From DATJGR01 sp963812255 (lineage in GTDB: Bacteria > Pseudomonadota > Gammaproteobacteria > Pseudomonadales > Azotimanducaceae), in the NCBI GenBank assembly GCA_963812255.1, contig CAWEUM010000005.1, positions 1,488,001 to 1,552,000 of the forward strand: a stretch of 64,000 nt of DNA, read 5' to 3'. Numbering within the stretch: position 1 is the first letter of the stretch; each line of letters begins with the position of its first letter. The notes under the pieces were generated by a model that saw nothing but the letters and a program-made list of their open reading frames with translations, was not told where the DNA came from and did not search any database. Shown piece by piece: positions 25,072 through 34,245 of this stretch. The position numbers and the translations under genes were made by a program.

Positions 25072-25126
25072 TTACAGTGATGCGATTCGACGCACGCCGG
25101 AGCGCGCTTTGAATATTCGATCGTAG

Positions 25127-26530
25127 ATGAATGAGCTTTGTAGCAAAAGCGCAGTAGACCTCGTCAACCTGCTCGCCGCGCGCGACATCAGTTGCGTGGA
25201 CGTCATGGATGCCCATCTCACGCAGATCGAGCGGGTTAATCCGCACCTCAACGCGATTGTCACGCTCGTGGCCGAGAAAGCGCGTGCTACAGCCGCGGCG
25301 TTCGACGCAAAGCCGCCGGACGTCCCGCCTCCGCTGTGGGGTATCCCCACCGCTCACAAGGATTTGCTGCAGACGCGCGGCATCCGCACCACGTTCGGCT
25401 CGACGTTGCATGCCGACAACGTGCCCGATCGCGATGATCTGATCGTCGAACGCATCCGCGCGGCTGGCGCGATCGCAATCGGCAAGACCAACACACCGGA
25501 ATTCGGTGCCGGTTCGCAGACGTTCAATCGCGTGTTCGGCGCGACGCGCAATCCGTATGATCCGGGGCGCACGTGCGGAGGCAGCAGTGGAGGCGCGGCA
25601 GTCGCGTTGGCCGCGCGCATGCTGCCGCTTGCCGACGGCAGCGATCTGGGCGGGTCGTTACGCAATCCTGCGAGCTTCTGCAACGTGCTCGGGCTGCGTC
25701 CGACGCCCGGTCGCGTACCCGCTCACCCGACATTGAATCCGTGGTCTGACATGTCCGTGCTCGGGCCGATGGCGCGCAGCGTCGACGACATCGCGCTGTT
25801 TCTGTCGGTGATGGTCGGCGACGATCCCCGCGTGCCGATCGCACTGACCGATCCTGGCTCGGCGTTCTATCCCGTGACGCCGCTCGGCCTGCGTGGCACG
25901 CGCGTCGCGCTGACGACGGATTTCGGTCTGCCGGTGGAGGCAGAGATCCGAGCGTGTATCAGTGCTGTCGGCGAACTGCTGCAATCGCTCGGCGCAATGG
26001 TCGAACTCACGTGTCCCGATCTGACCGGCGCAACTGAAGTCTTCCACGTGTTGCGCGCCAATGGATTTCGTACCCGATTCGCAGCCTTGCCCCCGGAGTC
26101 GCGCGCGGAACTGAAAGATACAATCCGTTGGAACCTCGCGGCCGGTGAGGCGCTGACCGTTGCCGATCTCGATCGCGCGTGGGCAACGCGCCGCACCGTG
26201 TACGACCGCGTCACGACGTTCTTCGAGCGCTACGACTTTCTGATCGGCCCGACGACGCAGGTGTTGCCGTTCGATGTGAACCAGCCGTATCCCACAGAAA
26301 TCGACGGTGTTGCGATGAACGACTATCTCGAGTGGATGCAGAGCTGCGCGCGCATCACGGTGACCGGTTGTCCGGCGCTATCGTTGCCAGCCGGGTTCAG
26401 CGCTGCCGGCTTGCCGATCGGCATGCAGATCGTCGCGCCGGTACGCGCCGAGGCACGCTTGCTCGCCTTCGCGAAAACCGTCGAGGCCGCAACCCACCAC
26501 GCCGAGAAAACGGGGTCAGAGTCGCTCTGA
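25127..26530 (+). CDS. Amidase signature family protein
   Basis: A 467-residue amidase. The Ser-cisSer-Lys machinery is visible: Lys in GIPTAHKDLLQT (residue about 83), the glycine/serine loop TCGGSSGGAAVALAARMLPLADGSDLGGSLRNPA, where the first serine of GSSGG is the cis-serine and the serine of DLGGS the nucleophile. It hydrolyses carboxamides; substrates vary from indoleacetamide to fatty amides. The final six codons and stop lie inside a perfect palindrome (26512-26534), so the C terminus was probably altered by that element. Confidence 0.93.
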   Translation: MNELCSKSAVDLVNLLAARDISCVDVMDAHLTQIERVNPHLNAIVTLVAEKARATAAAFDAKPPDVPPPLWGIPTAHKDLLQTRGIRTTFGSTLHADNVPDRDDLIVERIRAAGAIAIGKTNTPEFGAGSQTFNRVFGATRNPYDPGRTCGGSSGGAAVALAARMLPLADGSDLGGSLRNPASFCNVLGLRPTPGRVPAHPTLNPWSDMSVLGPMARSVDDIALFLSVMVGDDPRVPIALTDPGSAFYPVTPLGLRGTRVALTTDFGLPVEAEIRACISAVGELLQSLGAMVELTCPDLTGATEVFHVLRANGFRTRFAALPPESRAELKDTIRWNLAAGEALTVADLDRAWATRRTVYDRVTTFFERYDFLIGPTTQVLPFDVNQPYPTEIDGVAMNDYLEWMQSCARITVTGCPALSLPAGFSAAGLPIGMQIVAPVRAEARLLAFAKTVEAATHHAEKTGSESL

Positions 26531-26534
26531 CCCC
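26512..26534. repeat. Perfect 10-bp palindrome overlapping the amidase stop, possible terminator
   Basis: GGGGTCAGAG (26512-26521) and CTCTGACCCC (26525-26534) form a perfect 10-bp stem with a TCG loop. The amidase stop TGA (26528-26530) is inside the right arm. TTTATA follows directly, so it could act as a terminator, although the thioesterase gene starts only 17 bases later in the same direction. The GGGGTCAGAG core resembles inverted repeats that I recall as widespread in proteobacterial genomes, often near REP-associated transposase genes; no transposase is present here. Confidence 0.8.
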
Positions 26535-26550
26535 TTTATACTGCGCGCCG

Positions 26551-27006
26551 ATGAAGAACCTCTGCACAGTACTGGAACGGACCTGGCACGAAGAAATCCC
26601 GATCAGCAAGGCGATGGGTATCCGAGTGGCCGATTTTTCCAACGATCAGCTCGTGGTGCGCGCGGAGCTGGAACCGAACGTGAACGTTCACGGCACCGCG
26701 TTCGCTGGCAGCCTGTATGCGATTGCAGCCTTGTGCGGCTGGGGGATGACGTGGCTGCAGCTCAAATCGCGTCGTATTGACGGCAGCATTGTCATCGCCG
26801 ATGGACACATCCACTACGACCGGCCGGTCAAAGAACCCATCGTCGCGACCTGTCGCTTCATCGCCGGCGATCAAGCCAAGGCGCTCGAGCGGCTTGGCTG
26901 CGACGGCAAGTCCCGGTTCATCCTCGAATGCGTCGTTCGCGCGAATGGCCATGACGCCGCGCGCTTCACCGGCGACTATGCTGTGCGCATCAATCGGCGC
27001 GATTGA
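26551..27006 (+). CDS. YiiD C-terminal-like thioesterase (hotdog fold)
   Basis: A 151-residue protein resembling the putative thioesterase domain of YiiD. Landmarks are LERTWHEEIPISKAMGIRVADFSNDQLVVRAELEPNVNVHGTAFAGSLYAIAALCGWGM, with NVHGTAFAGSLY as the hotdog catalytic loop, and DGSIVIADGHIHYDRPVKEPIVATC later. It is predicted to cleave acyl-thioesters. It is the only gene starting just after the palindrome; the serine hydrolase follows 3 bases after its stop. ATG 26551 matches where the conserved block begins. Confidence 0.82.
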   Translation: MKNLCTVLERTWHEEIPISKAMGIRVADFSNDQLVVRAELEPNVNVHGTAFAGSLYAIAALCGWGMTWLQLKSRRIDGSIVIADGHIHYDRPVKEPIVATCRFIAGDQAKALERLGCDGKSRFILECVVRANGHDAARFTGDYAVRINRRD

Positions 27007-27009
27007 ACG

Positions 27010-28224
27010 ATGGTCCGCGTCGTTCATGCCGGACCTGTTGACGGCATCATCGATGCGAACCTCGCCATCGATCGTTCGAACTGGGACCACCCAGCGCATC
27101 TCTCGCTGAGTCAGCTCCACATGGACCGCATGATGCCGGTGGTTCACCTGGAACCGGATCGAGCAATTGCTTTACCACGCGCCATGCAGACGCTCGACGT
27201 CGATGCGCTCACGTTCGAAGATCCGTTGAGCGGTGCGCCGATGGACGGCGCCACGTTTCTCAACCGCCGATTGTTCAATGACGCGTTGATGGTGATGCAT
27301 CGCGGCCGCGTCGTGCACGAATCGTATCGCAACGGTATGACCGCGAGCGATCATCACGTACAGCACTCGACGACCAAATCGTTGACGGTGATGTTGATCG
27401 CGCAAGCGATCGACGCGGGGTGTATGGACGCGCAGGCGCCATTCGATCGACACATCCCCGAGTTGCGTTCTGTTTCCGGCTGGCACGGTGTCAGCTTGCA
27501 GCACGTGCTCGACATGTGCACCGGTCTTCGCTACGTCGAGTCCTATGAAGACCGCAACTGCGACTATCACGCCTACGCGCGCGCGGTCGGCTACTACCCG
27601 GCAGCCGACGACGAGCTGATCGGCGCGCGGCGTTGGTTGGTCGAGCGCATGACCGAACGTTCCGAGCCGCCCGGCACGCGGTTCAACTACGCATCGCCTT
27701 TGACGAATGCGTTGATGATGGCTGTGGAGACGGCATTGGGAGAACCGATTCTGCAGTTGATCGAGCGGCAACTGTATCGCCGCATCGGCGCCGGATCTCT
27801 CGGTTGGTTCAACACCGACGGTCGCGGCTATCCGATCGCCGAAGGTCAGCTGAGTCTGACACTGGCCGATTTCGGCCGCTGGGCCAGCGTGATGATCAAT
27901 GACGGTCGCAATCTCGACGGTGAAACCATCGTTCCGGCATCGTTTGTTGCCGATACGTCTGCGCCGAATGCAGCTGCACATCGCGCGTTCAACGCGGCCG
28001 AGCGCTCGGCCCGCTTTCCGCGCGGCCACTATCGAAATCAGTTCTGGGTCACCGAACCGGAGCTTGGCCAGTTCGCGATGCTCGGTATTCACGGACAGTT
28101 CGCCTGGTTCGATCTGGAAAACGCGCTGATGATCATCGGCTACGGCTCGTTTCCCGTTGCGACGTCGGCGCTACTGACGTTGACGCAGCAGCAGCTCTGG
28201 CTCCGGATCGGCGAGGCTCTCTGA
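27010..28224 (+). CDS. Serine hydrolase, class C beta-lactamase/esterase family
   Basis: A 404-residue protein with the penicillin-binding fold. The nucleophile motif S-x-x-K is Ser120-Thr-Thr-Lys123 (HSTTKSLTV), the Y-x-N-like motif is FNYASPLTN, and the third motif is probably in the C-terminal LGIHGQFAWF. Such enzymes act as esterases, D-aminopeptidases or nylon-oligomer hydrolases; beta-lactamase activity should not be assumed. No signal peptide is visible, which suggests a cytoplasmic esterase. It converges on the propeller lipoprotein gene 5 bases away. Confidence 0.88.
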   Translation: MVRVVHAGPVDGIIDANLAIDRSNWDHPAHLSLSQLHMDRMMPVVHLEPDRAIALPRAMQTLDVDALTFEDPLSGAPMDGATFLNRRLFNDALMVMHRGRVVHESYRNGMTASDHHVQHSTTKSLTVMLIAQAIDAGCMDAQAPFDRHIPELRSVSGWHGVSLQHVLDMCTGLRYVESYEDRNCDYHAYARAVGYYPAADDELIGARRWLVERMTERSEPPGTRFNYASPLTNALMMAVETALGEPILQLIERQLYRRIGAGSLGWFNTDGRGYPIAEGQLSLTLADFGRWASVMINDGRNLDGETIVPASFVADTSAPNAAAHRAFNAAERSARFPRGHYRNQFWVTEPELGQFAMLGIHGQFAWFDLENALMIIGYGSFPVATSALLTLTQQQLWLRIGEAL

Positions 28225-28229
28225 CAGAA

Positions 28230-29312
28230 TCACGGCGTGGCACCGACAACACGCCAGCGCGCGATTCGGTCACCGGCGAACGCACCCAGAAATACGTCGT
28301 CTCCGATACGCAGCGCCACCGACACGCCTCCGATCGGCGCGCCGCGATGCGCGAGTGTGACGAACTGGCCCATCGATTGCGGGTCGAGCGAGACGACCTC
28401 GAAGGCGGCTCCGCAGGCACCGACCGGAACCTCGCGGCAACGCATCAGTTCAATGGAAGAATCGGTGTGAGAGGCAACCAGCAGCTTGCCGTCGGGGCTC
28501 CACGTGATGTTGTCGGGCCGTTCGATCGTCGCGCGTGCCGTCACCTGACCGCGCTTCAAATCCAACCGGCGCACGTCGTTGGCCAGGAAACTCGCCACGT
28601 ACAGCGTCGCCTCGTCCGACGCCTTTTCGATTCCGTTGGGGAACGGCATCGCGCTGCCCGGTTCGACGACGAACCCGCCACGCGGTGTCCATCGGTAGAC
28701 CTTACCCGTGTCTACGCCGAATAATGCGCCGGTGAACATGGCCCAGAGGGGGTGATTCTTCGGCATCATGTCGGTGGCCCAGAAGCCGCCGTTACGGCGC
28801 GCGACAAGATCGTTGAAGAATGCATGTTCCGGCGCGACCACACAGCCGCGCCAGTGCAGCGCAAGGCCGACGTCGCTCTGCTCGACCCTCAGGAATTCGA
28901 CGGATTCACGGCCGCCATGGTTGATGACGAGCAGCTGCTGCACGCCATCGGGTCGCGTGTCGAGATCGATACCGTGCGGCGCGAACTGTCGAATTGTCGG
29001 CGGCGCACAGGTCGCATCTGCCCAGTCTCGCACGTCCTCGAACGGACCGACCGGGAACAACACCTCGACCCGTCCGCTATCGGGCTGGTAAGCAGCGATA
29101 TTACCAAGCCGACCGTTCGCATCGGCCATCTGACTGACCAGAAGCCATTCCCCGGACGCCACCGCTGCGATGTCTTCGGGATTGTGGAACGCGCATATCG
29201 GTTCGATGCCTGCCGCGGCTTGGCAACCGACCACCGGCGTGACTGACGAAGAACACGCAGCGACGCCGCAGACCAACAACCCAATCACGAGCACGCGCAT
29301 CGAGCGCCGCAT
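28230..29312 (-). CDS. Beta-propeller lipoprotein (SMP-30/arylesterase-like)
   Basis: A 360-residue secreted lipoprotein. MRRSMRVLVIGLLVCGVAAC gives a lipoprotein signal ending in lipobox residues GVAAC. The rest is a six-bladed propeller of the SMP-30/gluconolactonase/paraoxonase type, recognised by FAPHGIDLDTRPDG, LLVINHGGRESVEFLRV, FFNDLVARRNGGFWATDMM and FPNGIEKASDEATLYVASFLANDVRRLDL. It could hydrolyse lactones or esters in the periplasm. Three in-frame starts exist (29321 TTG, 29312 ATG, 29300 ATG). It is the last gene in the beta-galactosidase operon. Confidence 0.82.
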   Translation of the reverse strand: MRRSMRVLVIGLLVCGVAACSSSVTPVVGCQAAAGIEPICAFHNPEDIAAVASGEWLLVSQMADANGRLGNIAAYQPDSGRVEVLFPVGPFEDVRDWADATCAPPTIRQFAPHGIDLDTRPDGVQQLLVINHGGRESVEFLRVEQSDVGLALHWRGCVVAPEHAFFNDLVARRNGGFWATDMMPKNHPLWAMFTGALFGVDTGKVYRWTPRGGFVVEPGSAMPFPNGIEKASDEATLYVASFLANDVRRLDLKRGQVTARATIERPDNITWSPDGKLLVASHTDSSIELMRCREVPVGACGAAFEVVSLDPQSMGQFVTLAHRGAPIGGVSVALRIGDDVFLGAFAGDRIARWRVVGATP

Positions 29313-29363
29313 TCTTCTCAAATCGACCGGTGCCGAACGACGATCAGCACATGCAGCGCGCCG

Positions 29364-29735
29364 TCAACGCGCATACGCGTCGCTCTCGCCCAGCTTGAAA
29401 TTCACTCGGCTGACGAGATTCTGCATCGACGCGATGTCACCCTTCTTCACCGCCGGATGAAACCGCCAACTACGCACCGCCTTCAACGCGGCTGCATCGA
29501 AGATTCCCGGCGGATTCGATTCGATGACGTGGGCATTTGCGACGGTACCGTCGACGGTTACGTCGTACTCGACACGAACGAACCCTTCGACGCGCTGCTG
29601 CCGCGCCTCCTCGGGATATACAACCCCATCGGCCGAAACGATCTGTGGCGGTCTGTTCGACGAGGTCATGCAACCCGCCACCAGCAGTGCGATGCCTGTG
29701 ATCAAAGCCATACGGATCAACGCAATACGCTTCAT
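29364..29735 (-). CDS. Small TonB C-terminal domain lipoprotein
   Basis: A 123-residue protein with a lipoprotein signal (MKRIALIRMALITGIALLVAGC) followed by a TonB-type C-terminal domain: PPQIVSADGVVYPEEARQQRVEGFVRVEYDVTVDGTVANAHVIESNPPGIFDAAALKAVRSWRF across residues about 33-97. It lacks the membrane anchor plus long proline-rich spacer of energising TonB proteins, so it is unlikely to transmit proton-motive force. It overlaps the PhyH gene by ATGA. Its role may be structural or in outer-membrane transport. Confidence 0.87.
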   Translation of the reverse strand: MKRIALIRMALITGIALLVAGCMTSSNRPPQIVSADGVVYPEEARQQRVEGFVRVEYDVTVDGTVANAHVIESNPPGIFDAAALKAVRSWRFHPAVKKGDIASMQNLVSRVNFKLGESDAYAR

Positions 29736-30553
29736 GCCGCTACCCCGTCTCGCAGCACGAAGTACTGTCGCTGGGTCGCATCGCACGATGTCGGAGCTTT
29801 GTCGTGGGGATAGGCGACCGCGCCTTCCGGTGCGTACTGCAGGATGTACGCTTTGCGCACCCCAGCCGTCGCGTTGGGGCCGGTGCGATGTGGCGTGAGG
29901 CTCGAAAACACGGCGATCGATCCAGCCTCGAGCTCCACCGGCAGCGCGCCCGCTACATCTTCCAGGCATCGGAATCCAAGAGGCGTCCAAGTGTGCTTCA
30001 GGGTTCCGAGGCGGTGCAGAGCAGGCACGATCCACGGGCAGCCATTATCGATCGTCGCGTCGGTCAACGCGATCCAACAGGTCAGATACTGTTGCGGTTC
30101 GATATACGTGTAGCCGTTGTCCTGATGCCACGGGAACTCCACTCGGGCCTCCGGTTTCTTGTACACCGACTGATCCCAGTAAAGACGCACGTTTGCACCA
30201 ATCAGGTCGTGGCACAGATCGAGCAGCACGGGATGGCGCGAAAAGGCTCGCAGTTCGGCGGACACAGTGACCAGATGCGGTCGAAACGTGATCTCACCGG
30301 CGCGCGCAATGCCCAGCGCGCCGTTGTCACGCGTGCGCAAAAACGCTTCAGTCTGAGCCTCCAGCGGATCAATTTCCGCGATCACCACCGCCGCTTCGTC
30401 GGCTGAGAATGCTTTGCGCACCACCAAGTAGCCGTCGTGGTCATACGCGCGCCGTTCGGAGACGGTCAGTCGCCTCAGCGGCTGCTCAGGCCGCCGCCGT
30501 TCAAAGTCCGGCCATTTGAAATCGGTGTTTCGGGGATGCAGTTCGTAGCGCAT
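29732..30553 (-). CDS. Phytanoyl-CoA dioxygenase family protein (first copy)
   Basis: A 273-residue Fe(II)/2-oxoglutarate oxygenase. The iron triad is likely WHQDNGY (His and Asp of H-x-D) and the later HRTGPNA histidine; RKAYILQYAP supplies the 2-oxoglutarate arginine region. The N terminus SERRAYDHDGYLVVRKAFSADEA is typical of PhyH proteins. Substrates range from phytanoyl-CoA to small secondary metabolites. It lies 18 bases after the beta-galactosidase end and overlaps the TonB-like gene, so sugar-operon membership is likely. It is not close to the second PhyH copy at 34238. Confidence 0.9.
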   Translation of the reverse strand: MRYELHPRNTDFKWPDFERRRPEQPLRRLTVSERRAYDHDGYLVVRKAFSADEAAVVIAEIDPLEAQTEAFLRTRDNGALGIARAGEITFRPHLVTVSAELRAFSRHPVLLDLCHDLIGANVRLYWDQSVYKKPEARVEFPWHQDNGYTYIEPQQYLTCWIALTDATIDNGCPWIVPALHRLGTLKHTWTPLGFRCLEDVAGALPVELEAGSIAVFSSLTPHRTGPNATAGVRKAYILQYAPEGAVAYPHDKAPTSCDATQRQYFVLRDGVAA

Positions 30554-30571
30554 CGTTGCTTCGTCGTTGCT

Positions 30572-33500
30572 TCACTTCGGGACGATTGTAAACCGTTCGC
30601 GGGCAAGACTTTCCGGTTGGGTGGTATCGCATCGATATGCCCGCAGACGCCACGCGAAACGATACGCGCCTGCGCCTATCCGATACTGCGGCAATGCATC
30701 CGGACCGCACGCACCGGTGCCAAGCCCGCGATTCCGCCAATCGAGGTGTACGTCGATCTCGTCGCGGCGCACCAGATCGATGGTATGACGGGCCGCATAG
30801 AGGTCATTCGCCCTGAAGTGGCTGACCGAGAACTGCGCTGGTTCATCCGGTTGGAACAACAAGCCCACTGCATCATCGGCGAGCGCAAACCACCGCACAT
30901 CGGTGTGGTTGCCGTGCTCCTGCGGCGTGATGTACGGCACGTACTGGTCGTCCACAGTCGAGGCATAGCGACCCAGCGGATAGCCGAAGTTCCGATCACA
31001 GTAGTTCTCCTCCGGTCCGCGCCCGTAGTACGTCAAGCCTTCGAGACCGCCCCGCAACCTCAGCAGCAGCCCGAGCCGAGGCAGATCGTCCAGTTCGCGA
31101 GGTACGTCGACTTCCTGCGCCAGCAGCGTCTCTCCGTCGGCCGACACCCCCAATTCTCCCGTTGGCGAACCGGTGTTGCAACGTCACGAATGTGATGCGT
31201 CAGTATCCGTTCGATTTCGAACGCGCCGCTACCGATCGATCCGAAGCGCACCCGCACAACCTGCGTTCGCGGCGCAGCGAGATTCCAGCGCTGCCACTTC
31301 GGCAACACGCCACCGACACGTGGCGCCAGCCGGACACCGTCGTTGTCGGTGGGCGCGCGCCACAGCGACAGACGCGGTCCGCTTGCCAGCAGCTTGCGGC
31401 CGGCGTACGTAAGCTGCAGCAATGCGCCCGTTTCGGCATCGAAACGCAACGCAAGATCTTTCGCGGTAACGTCGATGCGCGAACCGCTACGCTCGACCAT
31501 CGGCGAGACAGCCCTGCGTCGACGCCGGACCACCTTGCCGCGACCGATCACCCATTCATCGAAGCCGACCTGATGGCCCGCCGGCGCCCAGTTGCAGCCA
31601 CGTTTCAGTTCATAGACGAGCCGAATCACCAGTTCCTGACCGGCATCGAGGTTCGGAGGGCGAAATGGTGGCTCAATCGTTCTGTGCGCGCCCGGCGCGA
31701 CGGGCGGCACCGCCAGGCGTTGCTCCTTCACTGCGATACCGTCCACGAGAGCGACGATGCGCACCGTATAGCGGTCGCTGTCGGTGAAATCGCTCTGGTT
31801 GGAAATTTCGATCCGCAATGGCGCACGCCTCTTCAGCCGCGCCCGCAGCGGTTGCGCGATGCGATGGTGCTCCCAGATGCCGGGATGCGGCGTGCGGTCC
31901 GGCCACACGAGACCGTTGCAGCAGAAGTTGGCATCATTCGGTTCGTCGCCGTAGTCGCCCCCGAAGCCGTAGTACTCTCGACCACTCTCATCGCACTCCA
32001 GATACGCCTGATCCACCCAATCCCAGATGAAGCCGCCCTGCAGGCCCGGACGCGATTCGATCAGCTTCCAGTAGTCCGCAAGACTGCCGTTCGAGTTACC
32101 CATCGCATGGGAGTACTCGCACATGATCAACGGCTTGTCGCCTCGATAGGTTCTGGCCCAATGCTCGAGTTCTGCAATGCTCGGATACATCGGCGCGATG
32201 ACATCCGATGCGGGCACGTCCAGTTCACAACGCTCGGCCAACGACGTCTCGAAGGCGCGACCCTGGAATTGACCCCAGGCGACGAACAACGAGCCCTCAT
32301 AGTGCAGCGGCCGGCTCGGATCGCTCGCGCGTGCCCACGCGGCCATCGCATCGTGGACAGCACCGTAGCCGCTCTCGTTGCCGAGCGACCATTGGATGAT
32401 GCTGGGATGATTGCGATCGCGCTCGACCATTCGCTGGAACCGCGTCATGAAGGCGGTTGCGTAACGTGGATCGTGGACCAGACTGCGCAGCCGCGCATGC
32501 GTCTCGATGTTCGCTTCGTCGATGACGTACATACCGAGTTCGTCGCACAGGTCATAGAAGCGATGATCGTTCGGATAGTGCGCGGTGCGCACCGCATTGA
32601 AATTGAAGCGCTTCATCAGCACCAGGTCTTCACGCATGTCATCGACACTCGGCGTCTTGCCGTGAATCGGGTGGAACTCGTGCCGGTTGACGCCTCGGAT
32701 GAACACACGGCGGCCATTGATCAGCAACGACTTGTCCCGAATGTCGATACGCCGAAAGCCGAAGCGCTGCGCGACCGCTTCGACGACGCCGCCGTCCGGC
32801 GCGATCAGTTCCGCAACGACGCGATACAACTGCGGCGTCTCGTGCGTCCACGGTTTGATGCCGCGCACTTCGAGTGATTCGCGTACCGTGGATCCGGTGA
32901 AGATCGCTGACGACACGGAGGCGGCGCGATGCGAATGATGCCGGTACACGTGTAGCTCACCACCGAGTGCGCGCCGCACCAATGCTCGACCCGCGAGTGT
33001 CTCGACGCGATAGCGCAGCCGCCAGCCTTGCACGTCGATGCCGGCGGCCTCGCCTTCGATCGTCAGCAGCCCGCGTTCGAAATCGTCGCCGAGGCCAGCG
33101 GTGATGCGCAGGTCGCGGATGTACGCGGCCGCCGTGCTGTACAACTCGACGCTACGGTGAATGCCCGGCTGCCACCACTGATCCTGATCTTCTACATAAC
33201 TCGCGTCGGACCAGCGGATCACCATCGCCGCCAGTACGTTTTGCCCGCGCCTTACATAGGGTGTCAGATCGAACTCCGCCGGCAGGCGCGAATCTTTCGA
33301 CAGCCCCACGAAGCTGCCGTTGACGTATACCAGCAGCACGCTGTCCGCCGAGCCGACATGCAACACGATGCGGCGACCACGCCATGCTGGGGGCAGCTTG
33401 AAGACTCTGCGGTACAGTCCGGTCGGGTTGCGTCGCGGGGTTGCCGGCGGCTCGTGCGGAAAAGGCATGACGACGTTGGTGTAGTGCGGACGGTCGTGTC

Positions 33501-33798
33501 CCTGACGCACCCACGTCCCAGGCACACGAATCTCGGACCAGGCCGAATCGTCGTACGCGGGCGCTGCGAATTGTGCCGGTGCGGCAAGCGGCGACTCGAC
33601 GAGTCGAAAGTGCCACGCGCCATCGAGCGACACACGCCACGGCGCCTCGCCACCCTCACGCGCAGCATCCGCGGTCGGATACGCGGTCAACGGCACCCGC
33701 ATCGGCAACCGGTTCAGCGCAACGCACTCTGGCATTTCCCAGAGGGGCATTCCCCAGAGAGGCATTTCGGAAGATGGCATCGTCTCGGCCCGAAGCAT
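30572..33798 (-). pseudogene. Glycoside hydrolase family 2 beta-galactosidase, apparently frameshifted
   Basis: A large beta-galactosidase of about 1070 codons read in three frames. The first 870 or so residues are intact from ATG 33798 (GAGGA upstream): sugar-binding and sandwich domains, then the TIM barrel with acid/base Glu475 (SLGNESGYG) and nucleophile Glu561 (CEYSHAMGN). Near 31181-31191 the frame changes, a short homologous stretch HRFANGRIGGV continues in a second frame, and near the C5 run at 31147-31151 the third frame carries the last domain (YYGRGPEENYCDR) to 30572. Two single-base insertions would explain this; sequencing error is possible. Confidence 0.85.
33731..33775 (-). repeat. 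Three 15-base units encoding MPLWG/E repeats at the beta-galactosidase N terminus
   Basis: Units at 33731-33745, 33746-33760 and 33761-33775 begin GGCATT and are related (the first two differ at two positions). On the coding strand they give MPLWG and MPLWE in tandem just before NRLPMR, the region where GH2 enzymes normally have one W-x-x-P. The extra unit probably arose by slippage and lengthens the N terminus without breaking the frame. Confidence 0.75.
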
Positions 33799-33969
33799 CG
33801 GGTCCTCGAAAAAGGCCGTAGCGTGAAGGCGGGCATCTCACGATGCAATGCCATCGATGCAAAGTCGGGGCGAATGCAATGGCCGACCGCTTTCGTTTAT
33901 CCTCGGCCACCGCGTCCGGGAGGCGAAATACCGGAAACACGATGCGCAAGCGCGATATGCGGAAGGGCA

Positions 33970-34245
33970 ATGAAGCGACAGAAAGTACTGGTGCTCTACC
34001 TTGCTGATTCGGCGCTCGACGCCAACGTGATCGCGTGGGCGCAGTACGATGGCACCGCAAAGACCGAGCACATGGCCGGCGACGCCGAAGAGCCACCGTA
34101 CGGCAGCGGCCTCGCGGCACTGCGAGACGGCTGGCGACTGATTCAAATGGCACCGATGCAGGCGCATGCGCCGGGCGCCGAGTTTACGACCGCGTATCTC
34201 AAGTACGAATTTCTGTTCGAGCAATGGGTGGACACCGATGACTGA
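33970..34245 (+). CDS. Small hypothetical protein coupled to the second PhyH gene
   Basis: A 91-residue acidic protein that I do not recognise. It reads as an alpha/beta domain, with strand-like KVLVLYLADSALDANVIAWAQYDG, a glycine-containing linker EEPPYGSGLAAL, and a C-terminal half with AEFTTAYLKYEFLFEQWV. ATG 33970 has GGAAGGG upstream. Its last 8 bases overlap the PhyH start, so the two proteins are made together, which suggests a linked role. No signal peptide is present. The 33799-33969 gap holds only this promoter side and the divergent beta-galactosidase start. Confidence 0.72.
   Translation: MKRQKVLVLYLADSALDANVIAWAQYDGTAKTEHMAGDAEEPPYGSGLAALRDGWRLIQMAPMQAHAPGAEFTTAYLKYEFLFEQWVDTDD

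Noticed and set aside
30572..31153. Separate 193-residue protein
   Set aside because: Its sequence is the last domain of a GH2 beta-galactosidase (YYGRGPEENYCDR) and continues the upstream gene after frame changes, so it is not an independent gene.
31162..32877. A 571-codon open frame on the plus strand
   Set aside because: It is fully antisense to the conserved catalytic part of the beta-galactosidase, has no recognisable domain and has arginine/histidine-rich composition typical of GC-driven shadow frames.
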